From contig JAEWZY010000016.1 of assembly GCA_023394955.1 (NCBI GenBank), positions 1 to 32,781 of the forward strand: 32,781 nucleotides of DNA, read 5' to 3'. Made by a program: the position numbers and the translations under genes. The notes under the pieces are model-generated. The model was given only the letters and a program-made list of their open reading frames with translations. It made no database searches and had not been told where the DNA came from. The stretch is from Bacillota bacterium. Lineage in GTDB: Bacteria > Bacillota > UBA4882 > UBA8346. Positions 22,954 through 32,300 of this stretch are shown here, one piece after another; the stretch's first letter is position 1; every line of letters begins with the position of its first letter.

Positions 22954-23835
22954 TTATTGCTGAATTCTACGGAGTTTTATCCCATGCTCCACTTCGGTTT
23001 GGCGTTGTTCTTTCCAAGTTTGGAAACTCTTGTCTTGTTCCTTTTGAAAACAACTCAATTCATTTTCAAGCATTTGCCGCCTTTCTCTCCGTAACTCGCT
23101 TAATTCTGCATTATATTCGGCTGTCTTTTGTTTTTGATAGAGTTCAAATTCACGTTCTAAATCAGCTTGATATTGGTCGATCTCTTCTTTTAACTCTTCC
23201 CGAATCCGGGTGATCTCCAATTCGATCCGTTTTGATTCGTTTTCTTGATTATTGTTGTTAATCGGGTTGAAGATAAGCATCTTTTTTTGTAATTCCAGAT
23301 TAATTAATGTTAACTGATGCTTTCGTTCTAAATTCTTACGAAAATCTACCCGGGCTTGATCTTGTCGCTTTCGTTCCGACACCAGCTCAGCTTCGAGTTT
23401 TGACTTGGATGTTTTTAGTTTTTCCTGATATTGATATTCCAGATCTCGATAAAGTTTTAGCCGGTATTCATCGTAAACCCGTTTATCGTTTGATAACTTA
23501 CCTAAAATTTCTTCTTGATGAATCCTCTTAATCTCGTTAATTTGTTTTGTTACAGCATCTTTAATCGGGATTGACACTTCTACACCTTTATCGGAGTTGA
23601 CCGTGTCAATTGGTCTTTTCCAACCTTGATTCAGGCCGGATATCTTAGCCCAAACCTCTTGATAACATAACCACTCCAAGCCATTTTCAGCCTTTTCCTT
23701 TTTTAACTGAAGGAACTCTACGGAAACACTCTTGCTTTCCGACTTAATCATGAAATAATTAATCCCAATAGTCATAATAATCAAAGAAGAACCGAAGGCA
23801 AACAAGAACCATCCAATCTTGTTATCAAACTTCAT
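22954..23835 (-). CDS. Membrane-anchored coiled-coil protein between two OmpH genes
   Basis: I do not recognise a named family. The 293-residue product has one N-terminal membrane helix (about 9-30) and then a mostly helical, highly charged body rich in Glu, Lys, Arg and Gln (for example YDEYRLKLYRDLEYQYQEKL, IELEITRIREELKEEIDQYQ), consistent with long coiled coils from about 90 to 290. An Asn-rich break (NPINNNNQENES) near 191-202 probably forms a hinge. Its position between two OmpH-type genes and an ATGA overlap with the upstream one suggest an OmpH-related tentacle or scaffold protein, but that is inferred from context. Confidence 0.75.
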   Translation of the reverse strand: MKFDNKIGWFLFAFGSSLIIMTIGINYFMIKSESKSVSVEFLQLKKEKAENGLEWLCYQEVWAKISGLNQGWKRPIDTVNSDKGVEVSIPIKDAVTKQINEIKRIHQEEILGKLSNDKRVYDEYRLKLYRDLEYQYQEKLKTSKSKLEAELVSERKRQDQARVDFRKNLERKHQLTLINLELQKKMLIFNPINNNNQENESKRIELEITRIREELKEEIDQYQADLEREFELYQKQKTAEYNAELSELRRERRQMLENELSCFQKEQDKSFQTWKEQRQTEVEHGIKLRRIQQ

Positions 23836-24449
23836 TTACTTACGGGCTGACTCTCCTTGTTTTTTGTTTTAGTATTTTTAAGTTCTTCTTCGGCTTGCTT
23901 TTTGGCTTTCCCAATTACGTCTTTGGTAAGGTCTTTGCCGCCATGATAAACCGATTTTTTATCGACAACCACGGCGACATTTTTATCTTTAGCGACTTCG
24001 CTGATGAGTTTCTGGACTTTTTCCCAGACCGCTTCATCCTGTTCCTGAAGGTAACTTTGAATTTCATTCCGTTTTTCAGTTAAGCGCCTGTTAAGTTCCT
24101 CAGCCTTTTTCTTAATCTCACTTTGCATTTTTTGGTCTAAAGTGGCTTTAACATCATCAGATTTACCGGATTTGTCTTGATTATACCTTTTTTCCAGATC
24201 TTTAATTGCTGTTTGATGTTCCTGATAGATATATCCTTGAAATAATTTAAATTCGGATTCTTTATCTTGAAATGTCTGTTTCAAACTTTGGTAATCAGGC
24301 AACTCTTTTTGAAGAGTCTCCATATCTACATAGCCGATGCTCACCGAAGCTGCTTTGGCTCCTGAAAAGTTACCAAATAAGACCATCCCGATGATTAGTA
24401 TAACTCCAATCACCGAAAAACTAATTATGCCCCCTACTCTTTTCATCAA
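23832..24449 (-). CDS. OmpH/Skp-family periplasmic chaperone
   Basis: 205-residue OmpH-type protein: N-terminal signal (hydrophobic about 9-27, possible cleavage at AKA before ASVSIG), family start SIGYVDMETLQKELPDYQSL, a long charged helical arm (about 55-150) and the closing strand/helix NVAVVVDKKSVYHGGKDLTK, DVIGKA. This order matches Skp. The tail is Lys/Glu-rich. The start may be TTG at 24447-24449 or ATG at 24444-24446; AAGGAG lies upstream of both. Its stop overlaps the start of the coiled-coil gene (ATGA). Two tandem TTGACA boxes lie in the 131-base spacer upstream. Confidence 0.88.
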   Translation of the reverse strand: MMKRVGGIISFSVIGVILIIGMVLFGNFSGAKAASVSIGYVDMETLQKELPDYQSLKQTFQDKESEFKLFQGYIYQEHQTAIKDLEKRYNQDKSGKSDDVKATLDQKMQSEIKKKAEELNRRLTEKRNEIQSYLQEQDEAVWEKVQKLISEVAKDKNVAVVVDKKSVYHGGKDLTKDVIGKAKKQAEEELKNTKTKNKESQPVSK

Positions 24450-24580
24450 AAATTACGCTCCTTTACGAAGAATTATTTTATCTTGAATTACAAAAATTAA
24501 CTAATCTTAAATGTCAATGTCAAACTGCTAGGTACAGACCTGCTATAATCTGTGAAAACAGCGTAATCTGCGGAATTCGA

Positions 24581-25873
24581 TCAAAAATGAAACATAAACT
24601 GTATACCGTATCGATCTTCGTATCTCGCCAATTCCAGATTAAGTTGGTCACTTAGTAAAATACCGATTACGGCTTCGTTAGGGCTCCCTTCGATCCCAAT
24701 TCTTAAATCAAAATAATCGCCCCGGTCAAACTGGTAATGCATCCAAAAAGTTTTATAATAATGTTCGAACTCGTATTCTAAGGCCCCAGTCAAGTTAGTC
24801 GCTATCGGCCAGCGGTAACCCGCCATCCAACGGCCACCCGGGTAATCCCCCCAGTAGTACCTGGTGTAGATCTCGGAAATCTCGGTTTTGTAACCTAAAT
24901 AACATTGGAAATTCCCGAAATTATCTTTATTGTCAATAAAATATCTGGCTTCCAGCCTGGTTTGAAAGGTTTCCGATTCTGTTGATACTCTGATTCGGGT
25001 AACTGTTCCCGCTTCGATTCCCAATTTTACTTTTAATCCGGCCCGTTCCAACTCGGGTAATTCATTTAAAGAATTAGTCAGATGTTTTTCTAGTCTTGAC
25101 TGGTAGTGCTCGAGAAAATTAACGGGCATCCCTTCTAAAATCTGAAAATATCCCTGATAACGTTTGGTTTTTTGTTTGACCAACCAAACCGGAAAGGTTG
25201 AAGAACTATAACTGACCTTAATATCCTTAATAACCGGGGCATTCGGTTTCAAGATTATTTCGAACTTAGTGCTAACGCCTGCTTTCAAGGTAAAACTACA
25301 ATCATAGCCCGGAAATTCCTTTTCCACCAAATAATGAACGGCTTGATTGATAATCCCTTCGGACCAACCGATTGAATCTACCGACAATCCCACTATGATC
25401 CGGCTCAATTCCCGTTCCAACAGTTGCGAGATGTCCGCCAAAATCTCGGAAACTTCCGGGGATGCTCCCTCAAGCTCCAAGTTAACTTTTACTTCGTCCA
25501 CAAATGGAGGATTAGGGGTTAGTTGAACAATAATTTTACTATGCCTTCCCGGAAAAAGATCCACTCTTTCCAATTTGAACCCCACTAAAACTTTTGAAAA
25601 AACATTGAAAATAGCTGTTTCCAAAGAATCCCGGTTAGCTTTAAGAATCGAAATCGAACGGGAAAGAAGGATCTTTTCGCCGACCCGGCCAATACTGAAT
25701 TCCATCCTTTCCCGTAAACCACCATAAATACTGCTTCCCGAGTTTAACTGGACTTCAACGGATTCAACTTTCTCCGGATCATCCGCCAGAGCTTGGTATT
25801 GATTAAGCGTTAGTGTAATTATGATTAAAATTAGGACTGTGCTGATGATTAACAGCTTAGGCCGAGTTTTCAC
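24581..25873 (-). CDS. Predicted outer-membrane protein with POTRA-like domains and short barrel
   Basis: I do not recognise a named family. The 430-residue protein has a signal peptide (cleavage near QALA, residue 30). Residues 35-300 alternate strands and helices in a pattern like POTRA domains, for example HSKIIVQLTPNPPFVDEVKV followed by a helix, then VIKDIKVSY with helix LEHYQSRLEKHLTNSLNELP. Residues about 300-430 are amphipathic strands rich in Tyr/Trp and end RYGIQFMFHF, a C-terminal aromatic signal as in BAM substrates. A barrel of about 130 residues would hold perhaps 8 strands, far smaller than the 16 of Omp85 proteins. The start is GTG at 25871-25873, with GGGGTGAT upstream, 14 bases after bamA. 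It may assist BamA; this rests on position only. Confidence 0.6.
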   Translation of the reverse strand: MKTRPKLLIISTVLILIIITLTLNQYQALADDPEKVESVEVQLNSGSSIYGGLRERMEFSIGRVGEKILLSRSISILKANRDSLETAIFNVFSKVLVGFKLERVDLFPGRHSKIIVQLTPNPPFVDEVKVNLELEGASPEVSEILADISQLLERELSRIIVGLSVDSIGWSEGIINQAVHYLVEKEFPGYDCSFTLKAGVSTKFEIILKPNAPVIKDIKVSYSSSTFPVWLVKQKTKRYQGYFQILEGMPVNFLEHYQSRLEKHLTNSLNELPELERAGLKVKLGIEAGTVTRIRVSTESETFQTRLEARYFIDNKDNFGNFQCYLGYKTEISEIYTRYYWGDYPGGRWMAGYRWPIATNLTGALEYEFEHYYKTFWMHYQFDRGDYFDLRIGIEGSPNEAVIGILLSDQLNLELARYEDRYGIQFMFHF

Positions 25874-25887
25874 TTGATCACCCCGTG

Positions 25888-27735
25888 TTAAAACATCTCT
25901 CCTAAGCTAAAAACGAATTTAGCTTCCGGGCCACCCCACGCTTGATCGAAACGGAGCATTCCCAGAAATGGGATGTTAACGCGCATCCCTACACCATAGT
26001 TATCCGCGGTAGTGGAATTGACCTCTCCGGCATCGTAAAAGAGAACGAATTCAATATTTTTATTGGATGAAAGCCTATAACGGAGCTCAGTATTTAAAAG
26101 TAAGGTTTGATCACCGATCAGTTTTCTTGTTTCAGCATCATCAAACCGGTTGCCGTCATAACCCCGGAGCCTGTACATACCGCCTAAATAGAGCGCATCA
26201 TAATCAGGATAATCACCGGTCAAATAAGTTCCTTGAAGCCTGGTCCCCCAAACCAAATTAGGCGCTAAAGTTTTGAACCACTTTCCTTCCAACATATACT
26301 TATAATAATCGAATTCCCCGCCGAGGATTTTTCCGGCGGCAGTGTATCCGGCGGAAAGATAATGGCCTCCGGAAACAAATTGCGAATCGGCGTAAACCAG
26401 TTTGTTCCGGACTAACTGAAGCTCGGCGGAGTTATCCCAATACTTCAGGGGACGTTTGAAATTCTCTGAAAGATCGATTACTCTTTCCTCGTAAACCGTT
26501 TTGGGATTACCTTCATCATCAGTTACGTCTATTGGTACTATATCAGTAATTTTAGCGATCTCGTTTTCTTCAAAATTCAACTTCAATCTGGCGGTGGTAT
26601 CCTTCCGAACCTGGCGCCCAAATGATAAAGAAATACCGGTCCGGTTCAGATCTATTTCATGGACTTTATCATGATCAGGATCACTCGGGTTATAGTCTCC
26701 ATTATAATCCGCATTTACCGGATACCATTTCTTCATCGTCGAATCAATGGCAGCTTCGGAGTTCCATAAGGACAAACCGAAGGAGGTGTGTTTATCGTCC
26801 AACCACGGTTCATAGAAGGAAAATTTGATATTATCGCTATCATCGTCAAAGCTGACATCAATCGAGACGCTCTGCCCCAAGCCCATCAGGTTGCCCTCGG
26901 TAAACCTGACAAAACCGCCCACATCGCCGGACTCTTCGCCATAGGACATACCTGCTTCGAAGGAACCGGTCAATGCTTCCACAACTTCGATTATTAAGTC
27001 CATTTTTTCCGGATCCAAGCTTTTTTCCCAGCGGAGATTGATACTGTCGAACAGCCGTAGCCTGGTCAATCTGGCGTAATCTTCTCTTAACAGATTATAG
27101 TCGATGATATCTCCTTCTGCGATGGATAACTCTCTCCGGACAACTTGTTCAGCGGTTTTCACCAGGCCCAAAATAACAGTTTTACCGTATTTCAATTCGA
27201 CCAATTCCAACTGGACCGTGCCGTCGGGAGTAAGATCCACTCCCGGAGTTTTAGCCTCTACAAATAACCCCTTGGTCTCCCGGCAATAATTTTTAAGTTT
27301 CAGCAAGTCTTGTCCAAAAATTGTGGTATTAAAAATGTCGCCCGGTTTTTGAGAGAAGAATCCCCGGACTTCTTCGGGTTTAACCTTGGTCAACCCGGTT
27401 ATTTTAACTTCTTTAAAAGGCGGGTTTTCCACCACCACAAAACTGAGTTTAATCCCGTCAAACATCTTCTCGGTAGTGACTTGCACATCGCTGAAATAAC
27501 CCAGCTCCATAATGGCCTGCATGTCCGATTGGACTTTTTTAGGATCGAGCGGTTCCCCGATCCTAGTATTAGAGACTACTCCCAAAATTTCTGCCGCGGG
27601 AATCTTTTCGTTCCCTTCAACGTCAAACATGTAAATCCTGGGGTTGGCTTGGGCCGTTACCGATGAGGCAAGAATCATCGATAATCCTATAACAATTAAT
27701 GGTATCGTTTTCCGAAAGCGGCCTATAAACTTCAA
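25888..27735 (-). CDS. bamA: Outer-membrane protein assembly factor BamA (Omp85)
   Basis: BamA folds and inserts barrel proteins into the outer membrane. The 615-residue product has a signal peptide (about 1-31, ending VTAQA), three POTRA domains (about 33-105, 106-180 and 181-255) and a C-terminal 16-strand barrel. The conserved loop motif RGYDGNRF (VRGY/F-type) is present, and the end FVFSLGEMF carries the terminal aromatic. Proteobacterial BamA usually has five POTRA domains and about 800 residues, so this is a short form, as in other diderm Firmicutes. The start is TTG at 27733-27735, after GGGGGATATA. It lies directly downstream of the single-pass membrane protein (19-base gap). Confidence 0.95.
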   Translation of the reverse strand: MKFIGRFRKTIPLIVIGLSMILASSVTAQANPRIYMFDVEGNEKIPAAEILGVVSNTRIGEPLDPKKVQSDMQAIMELGYFSDVQVTTEKMFDGIKLSFVVVENPPFKEVKITGLTKVKPEEVRGFFSQKPGDIFNTTIFGQDLLKLKNYCRETKGLFVEAKTPGVDLTPDGTVQLELVELKYGKTVILGLVKTAEQVVRRELSIAEGDIIDYNLLREDYARLTRLRLFDSINLRWEKSLDPEKMDLIIEVVEALTGSFEAGMSYGEESGDVGGFVRFTEGNLMGLGQSVSIDVSFDDDSDNIKFSFYEPWLDDKHTSFGLSLWNSEAAIDSTMKKWYPVNADYNGDYNPSDPDHDKVHEIDLNRTGISLSFGRQVRKDTTARLKLNFEENEIAKITDIVPIDVTDDEGNPKTVYEERVIDLSENFKRPLKYWDNSAELQLVRNKLVYADSQFVSGGHYLSAGYTAAGKILGGEFDYYKYMLEGKWFKTLAPNLVWGTRLQGTYLTGDYPDYDALYLGGMYRLRGYDGNRFDDAETRKLIGDQTLLLNTELRYRLSSNKNIEFVLFYDAGEVNSTTADNYGVGMRVNIPFLGMLRFDQAWGGPEAKFVFSLGEMF

Positions 27736-27754
27736 ATATATCCCCCTAACCTAA

Positions 27755-28399
27755 TTATTTCCCATTCCTTAAACTGCGCGAGGCCTCTTGAGTAAGGGCG
27801 TCTTCATCAATGGCAAATTGTGATGCCTGACGTATCCGCACCGTGTTTTGAATGCCTTTCGGATCGGATCGTTTAGTATCCCCGGCATTAGTGGAGGAGT
27901 CTTGCGGTTCATCCGTTTCATCGCTTTTGGTAGGTCGGCTTACCGGCTCGATTGAATTTTCAGGTTCTCCTTGAATTTCATTGGAGAAATCTACATCTAA
28001 ATCTTTCTGATTAATCTTAGCCGTAACCAGTTTAGAACCGGAATCAACAGGAACATCTTTCTCAGCCGGTTTAAAATTGATTGCCAAATGCTTATTGATC
28101 TCTCCCTGCCGATACCCAAAGATCAAACCGAAAAAGACCAAAACGCACGCGGCGACAGCGATGAGATGATTGAATTTCCGTTTCGGAATGGTTGTTTGCT
28201 TCTTAGTAACGTACCTCTCGCGACTTAGTTCCCAAGCGTATTTAACTTCCGCTTGGGCCAAATTTAAGGTCATTTCGGCATGAGTCGGATTGGCTTGATT
28301 ATAATATTCTTTAGCTTTATCAAGCCAATCTTTAGCGTCTTCAATATGTCCCATTAATTTCTCTGCTTCCAATTGATTGTGGCCGAATTTCTCCACCAT
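27755..28399 (-). CDS. Single-pass membrane protein between sigma factor and bamA
   Basis: I do not recognise this protein. From ATG at 28397-28399 it has 214 residues. The N-terminal cytosolic part (about 1-75) is helical, with many Ala, Glu and Lys (EAEKLMGHIEDAKDWLDKAK, MTLNLAQAEVKYAWELSRER). One membrane helix follows (about 79-96, LIAVAACVLVFFGLIFGY), then an external part rich in Asp, Glu, Ser and Pro, with no fold I can name. GAGG lies about 10 bases before the chosen ATG; an in-frame ATG five codons earlier also has GAGG upstream, so the exact start is uncertain. The topology, together with the upstream sigma-factor gene, fits an anti-sigma or signal-sensing protein, but no anti-sigma motif is visible. 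Confidence 0.6.
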   Translation of the reverse strand: MVEKFGHNQLEAEKLMGHIEDAKDWLDKAKEYYNQANPTHAEMTLNLAQAEVKYAWELSRERYVTKKQTTIPKRKFNHLIAVAACVLVFFGLIFGYRQGEINKHLAINFKPAEKDVPVDSGSKLVTAKINQKDLDVDFSNEIQGEPENSIEPVSRPTKSDETDEPQDSSTNAGDTKRSDPKGIQNTVRIRQASQFAIDEDALTQEASRSLRNGK

Positions 28400-28464
28400 A
28401 ATCCCGCCTCTCATAATAATCCTCATAAATAAGGTCGTATCAAAGAGGTAATCTGTGTCCAATC

Positions 28465-28478
28465 ATTTACCGGTAAAT
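28465..28478. promoter_or_regulatory. Perfect 14-base palindrome ATTTACCGGTAAAT
   Basis: A perfect palindrome about 65 bases before the single-pass protein start, in the spacer after the sigma-factor gene. Its core TTACCGGTA recurs at 2168-2176. It could be a repressor site; no regulator is identified. Confidence 0.35.
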
Positions 28479-28623
28479 TAGCCCGCTTAGTCTTAAATTA
28501 TCCATTTTCCTTTAATTATAACCCTGTTTTAACCTTCTTCATTAGTTTCTTAACCAACAAATACAAGATGTTGATTACACGGGCGTTTAGAACACCATAT
28601 TTGGTATTAATCTCAAAAAATCA

Positions 28624-29271
28624 TCAACGGTCTTTAGCTTTGATCTCCGCCCTAAGTTTAGTTAACATCCCTCTTAATCTTTGCAACGCTTTTTTTTGTA
28701 ATTTATAGAAATACGAAAGGCTGATATTCATTTCCTGAGCAGTCGCGCTCGGTTCTCTATCCAAAAGGTATAGGTCGTTAATTACTCTTTGTTCTTTAGG
28801 GCTCAACCTTAAAATTGCTGTTTTAACTTGTTCATTGATAATACTATTGGTAACTTGTTCTTCTACGTTCACTTTCTCATCGGCGAACCTGGTTAAACAA
28901 TCTTCAAAGGCATCCTCGGAGACGGCGACTTCTAACGCGTCCTGATCCGAACGAAGCCGTCTTAAATAATCGATCATTCTGCCCCTAATCCGACGGGAAG
29001 CAAAAGTGCTGAAATGCACCCCATATTGAAAATCATAACTCTCCGCCGATTCTATCAAGCCAACCGTTCCTTCTTGAATTAAATCAAAGATCAACCCTTC
29101 ATGACAAGTAATTCGAGAGGCAATCTTGTAAACCAAAGGCTGATAAGATTCGATAATTAGTCTTCGGGCCTCTCGGGATTTTTCCATCTTATACTTGGTC
29201 CATAAGAGCCGTTCCTGTTCTTGAGTGAGCAACGAAATTTTAGATAGTTCAGCCAAGTAATCCTGGATCAA
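28624..29271 (-). CDS. Sigma-70 family RNA polymerase sigma factor
   Basis: The 215-residue product shows region 1.2 (about 4-30, DYLAELSKISLLTQEQE), region 2 (about 40-110, IFDLIQEGTVGLIESAESYD with the RRIRGRMIDYLRRL promoter-melting segment), a short linker and region 4 (about 170-210, LSPKEQRVINDLYLLDREPS). The region 1.2 and 2 pattern is that of group 2/3 sigma factors (FliA/SigB/SigF-like), not an ECF sigma, which would lack 1.2. The start is TTG at 29269-29271 after GGGAAGG. It lies between tamB and the single-pass protein/bamA, which suggests that it controls envelope genes, though nothing in the sequence shows its targets. Confidence 0.85.
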   Translation of the reverse strand: MIQDYLAELSKISLLTQEQERLLWTKYKMEKSREARRLIIESYQPLVYKIASRITCHEGLIFDLIQEGTVGLIESAESYDFQYGVHFSTFASRRIRGRMIDYLRRLRSDQDALEVAVSEDAFEDCLTRFADEKVNVEEQVTNSIINEQVKTAILRLSPKEQRVINDLYLLDREPSATAQEMNISLSYFYKLQKKALQRLRGMLTKLRAEIKAKDR

Positions 29272-29388
29272 TTGGCACCTTCCCTGAGAGCTATCTTTGA
29301 TAAAAATAAATCAATTAAGTTTAATTCTCGTTATTTCATCAAGTTCCTTCTCGAACATAAAGTAATTAAGGTAATAATGGCAAACTTT

Positions 29389-32300
29389 TCAAAAACGGAA
29401 ACGATAGGTTAACCGCCAAGAAGTGCCGTCCTCTAAAGAGTAAGTCCCGCCGGCGGTTAAATTGGAGGTTAAATGATAGTCCAGGCCCCACTTTTCTTTT
29501 GGTTCATCCAAGACGGAACGGCTATAAGATAAGAACAGTTTGCTGGATACATAATCTCCCGCGCTAATTCGAAATTCATCTTCGGTATAGTCATGTTCCA
29601 AATATAAATAATCCAAGTGTAACGCCTGGCGTAATTCGTAAAATACTTCACCAAACATGGTATCCGTCACAATACTTAGATTAGTGTTGGCCAGCCCTTG
29701 AATGGATGAAGGCCTATCACCCCGCAACTCCGACCAATTAAGCATTGCAAACAAATCCTCTTCCGCCAAAGAAGGATAAGAATAGAGCTTAATCGAAAGA
29801 TCATCCCCGATTTGTCCTTTAACGTTCAAAAAAACCTCCGCTTTAGCGGTTAACACGCTGGATTCAATATCGACATATGGGTAGAACCCTTCCGAATACT
29901 TAAAAACCGCTTTCCCGCTATTTACTTTGAAAGTTTGGCCATACAGGGTTATAACACCTTTATTGGAAACGGCCTCGCCGCTAATTAACGGTTCCTTCAG
30001 ATCTCCTTTGATCTGCAGGTTGCTCCTTACCGGAATGTCGGCTAAACCAACTTGCCGGTAACGGACATTTTTACCGGTGGTAACTTTAAGATCAAAGCTG
30101 GGGTTCCATTTGATATTAGGCGTAGCTTTTTTGCCCATTTTCAAAAGGCCGATTCTGCCTTCCAAAACATTGATTTCTCCGGTAAGTTTCGAATTATTGG
30201 TAGTACCGGTCAACTGCAGATTCAGGTTGGAAAATCCGTCAAAGTAATTGTTTTCGTAGTAAAGTTTAGAGCCGTTAAAATTGAGATTATAATGGAGCTG
30301 ATCTTCTTCCCCAAATAAGATTGTTTCGCCATTTAAGGTAAAACTTCCATCCCCATATTGGCCCTGCGCCTGCCGGATAAAGATCTTATTATCCTCAATA
30401 TTCATTAACATTCTGGCCTTTTCGATGGGGAAAGGTAACAGAGGTGTCTCAACCCCAACGTGAGTGGCCCTTAGTTCACCGGAGAATAATGGCCATCCAT
30501 ATGCGCCGTCCAAATTAAGGGCGCCGTTCAAGGAACCGGAAGTAACCTTGATATTATGCGGCAAATAAGAATTGGCCATCCCTAGCGGCGTATTCTTGAA
30601 AACTAATTCCAGATGAAGGCCGTGAGAAGCATTATTGAGTTTGCTCATTTTGGAAAGGACTTGGTCGGGCCAAGGCACATGACCTTGGGCTGCGATGGAA
30701 CCCTCTTTAGACTCTATCAGGCTCTCATCGATTAAAATTCCTTGTTCCGTGAATCTTCCCTGCAGCCGAAGATCTCCGAGGCGGTTTTGATTCAGATAAA
30801 ATTCATCAACCTTGGCTTGGAGCTCCCCGGAGATCTTCGAACCTGACCAGGCTAGATTAGTATCAAGATCGATAGTTCCCGCCAACTGATGTTCGGAGGG
30901 TAATAAAGAATTAAAGGTTTCCAAGGAAAAACCGGCCGCTTTAACCCGGAGGTTTAAGGCGGAATTGCCTTCCCAGACTCCGCTGGCAACCAGGTCCCCT
31001 GTATTTTGCCTCAAGCTAAGTTGTTCAATGCTAAGCCGGTTCTGATGATAATTCAGTTCAAATTCTCCGCGGAACGGCGCCGATCCCAAAGTAGCATCGG
31101 ACAACTCCCCATTAACCCTTATTTCAGGCCGGAACGGATTACCGGTTACTTTTACCAATCCGCTCAGTTTACCGGCGGCGTCGATCCCGGATGCGTCAAA
31201 GACCTGCAATAGCTTTGCCAAGCTAAGATCGGCGACGTTAAAACCCAAATCAACCGCTAACGGCTGGCAAAGATCTATCTTGCCATAAATGTTAACTTTA
31301 AAATCCTCTCCGCTGAACTTAAGTCCGGACAATAGGAGCTCTTTATCTTTCCAAGTGACGTTACCGGATATGGTATCACCGACAAAAGGTCCGAAAGCCA
31401 AACTGCCGGGACTAATTTCAACCGTCAATACCGGAGCGAATGGATTCCCGGCTAACTTCCCTTCAAAATTAAGTCTGCCTTGAAGCCTCTTATCATCATA
31501 CTCTAAACCCAATTGATCAAGGTTAATCTGACTTCCCGTCAAAAAAAGATCAAGCGTGTCGCGATTGGCCTTTCCGGAGGCGACAATCGAGGAAAAGCCG
31601 TCGTTGAATTCAATCAGGTTTAAGCATACCTCCTCAAAATCCCCTTCTAATTGGATCGTTCCTTGCTCCATCCGGAAATCACCCAAGCTTGGACTATCCA
31701 ATCGGATTTCTCCGGTATAAGTTGGATTTGCCATTGGTCCTAAAAATTCAAGCTCTAAAGTTCCCGAGCCTCCCATTGGCAAGGATGAATCAATCGGTAA
31801 CCAATTCCTAAACCCTTTCAGATTAACATTATCACTTCTTACCGTGACGGCAACCGTCGGTCCGCTCGCCCAATCAACTCCGCCGCTGATAGAATAATCC
31901 CCCGTATCCGACGCTACTTGAAGGGATGTGATCTTCAAACCCTGATCGGCATATTCCATATTACAGGTTATTTCTCCAACCGGTTTCGATAAGTAGGCGG
32001 CTTGTTTAATCGAACCTTGAATTTTACCGTTCAGATCCGATAAAGGCCCCTCAAATTCGAATGAACCGTCAACAACTCCGCCAAACGGGTACTTTTTTTC
32101 ATCAGGCAGTAAGTCACGGAGAGATATATGTTCAGCATTAAAACTAGCTGTCAAAACCTGAAGATCCCAGGCCAAATGGCCGTAAATTTTACCCTGGCCG
32201 GTATTGGCCTGAATTGACTCAACGATTAATTTGTTCTTTTCCCAACTATAAACGCCTTGAATATCATTAAAATGTACTGTTTGATTGGTAAAATCTTTCC

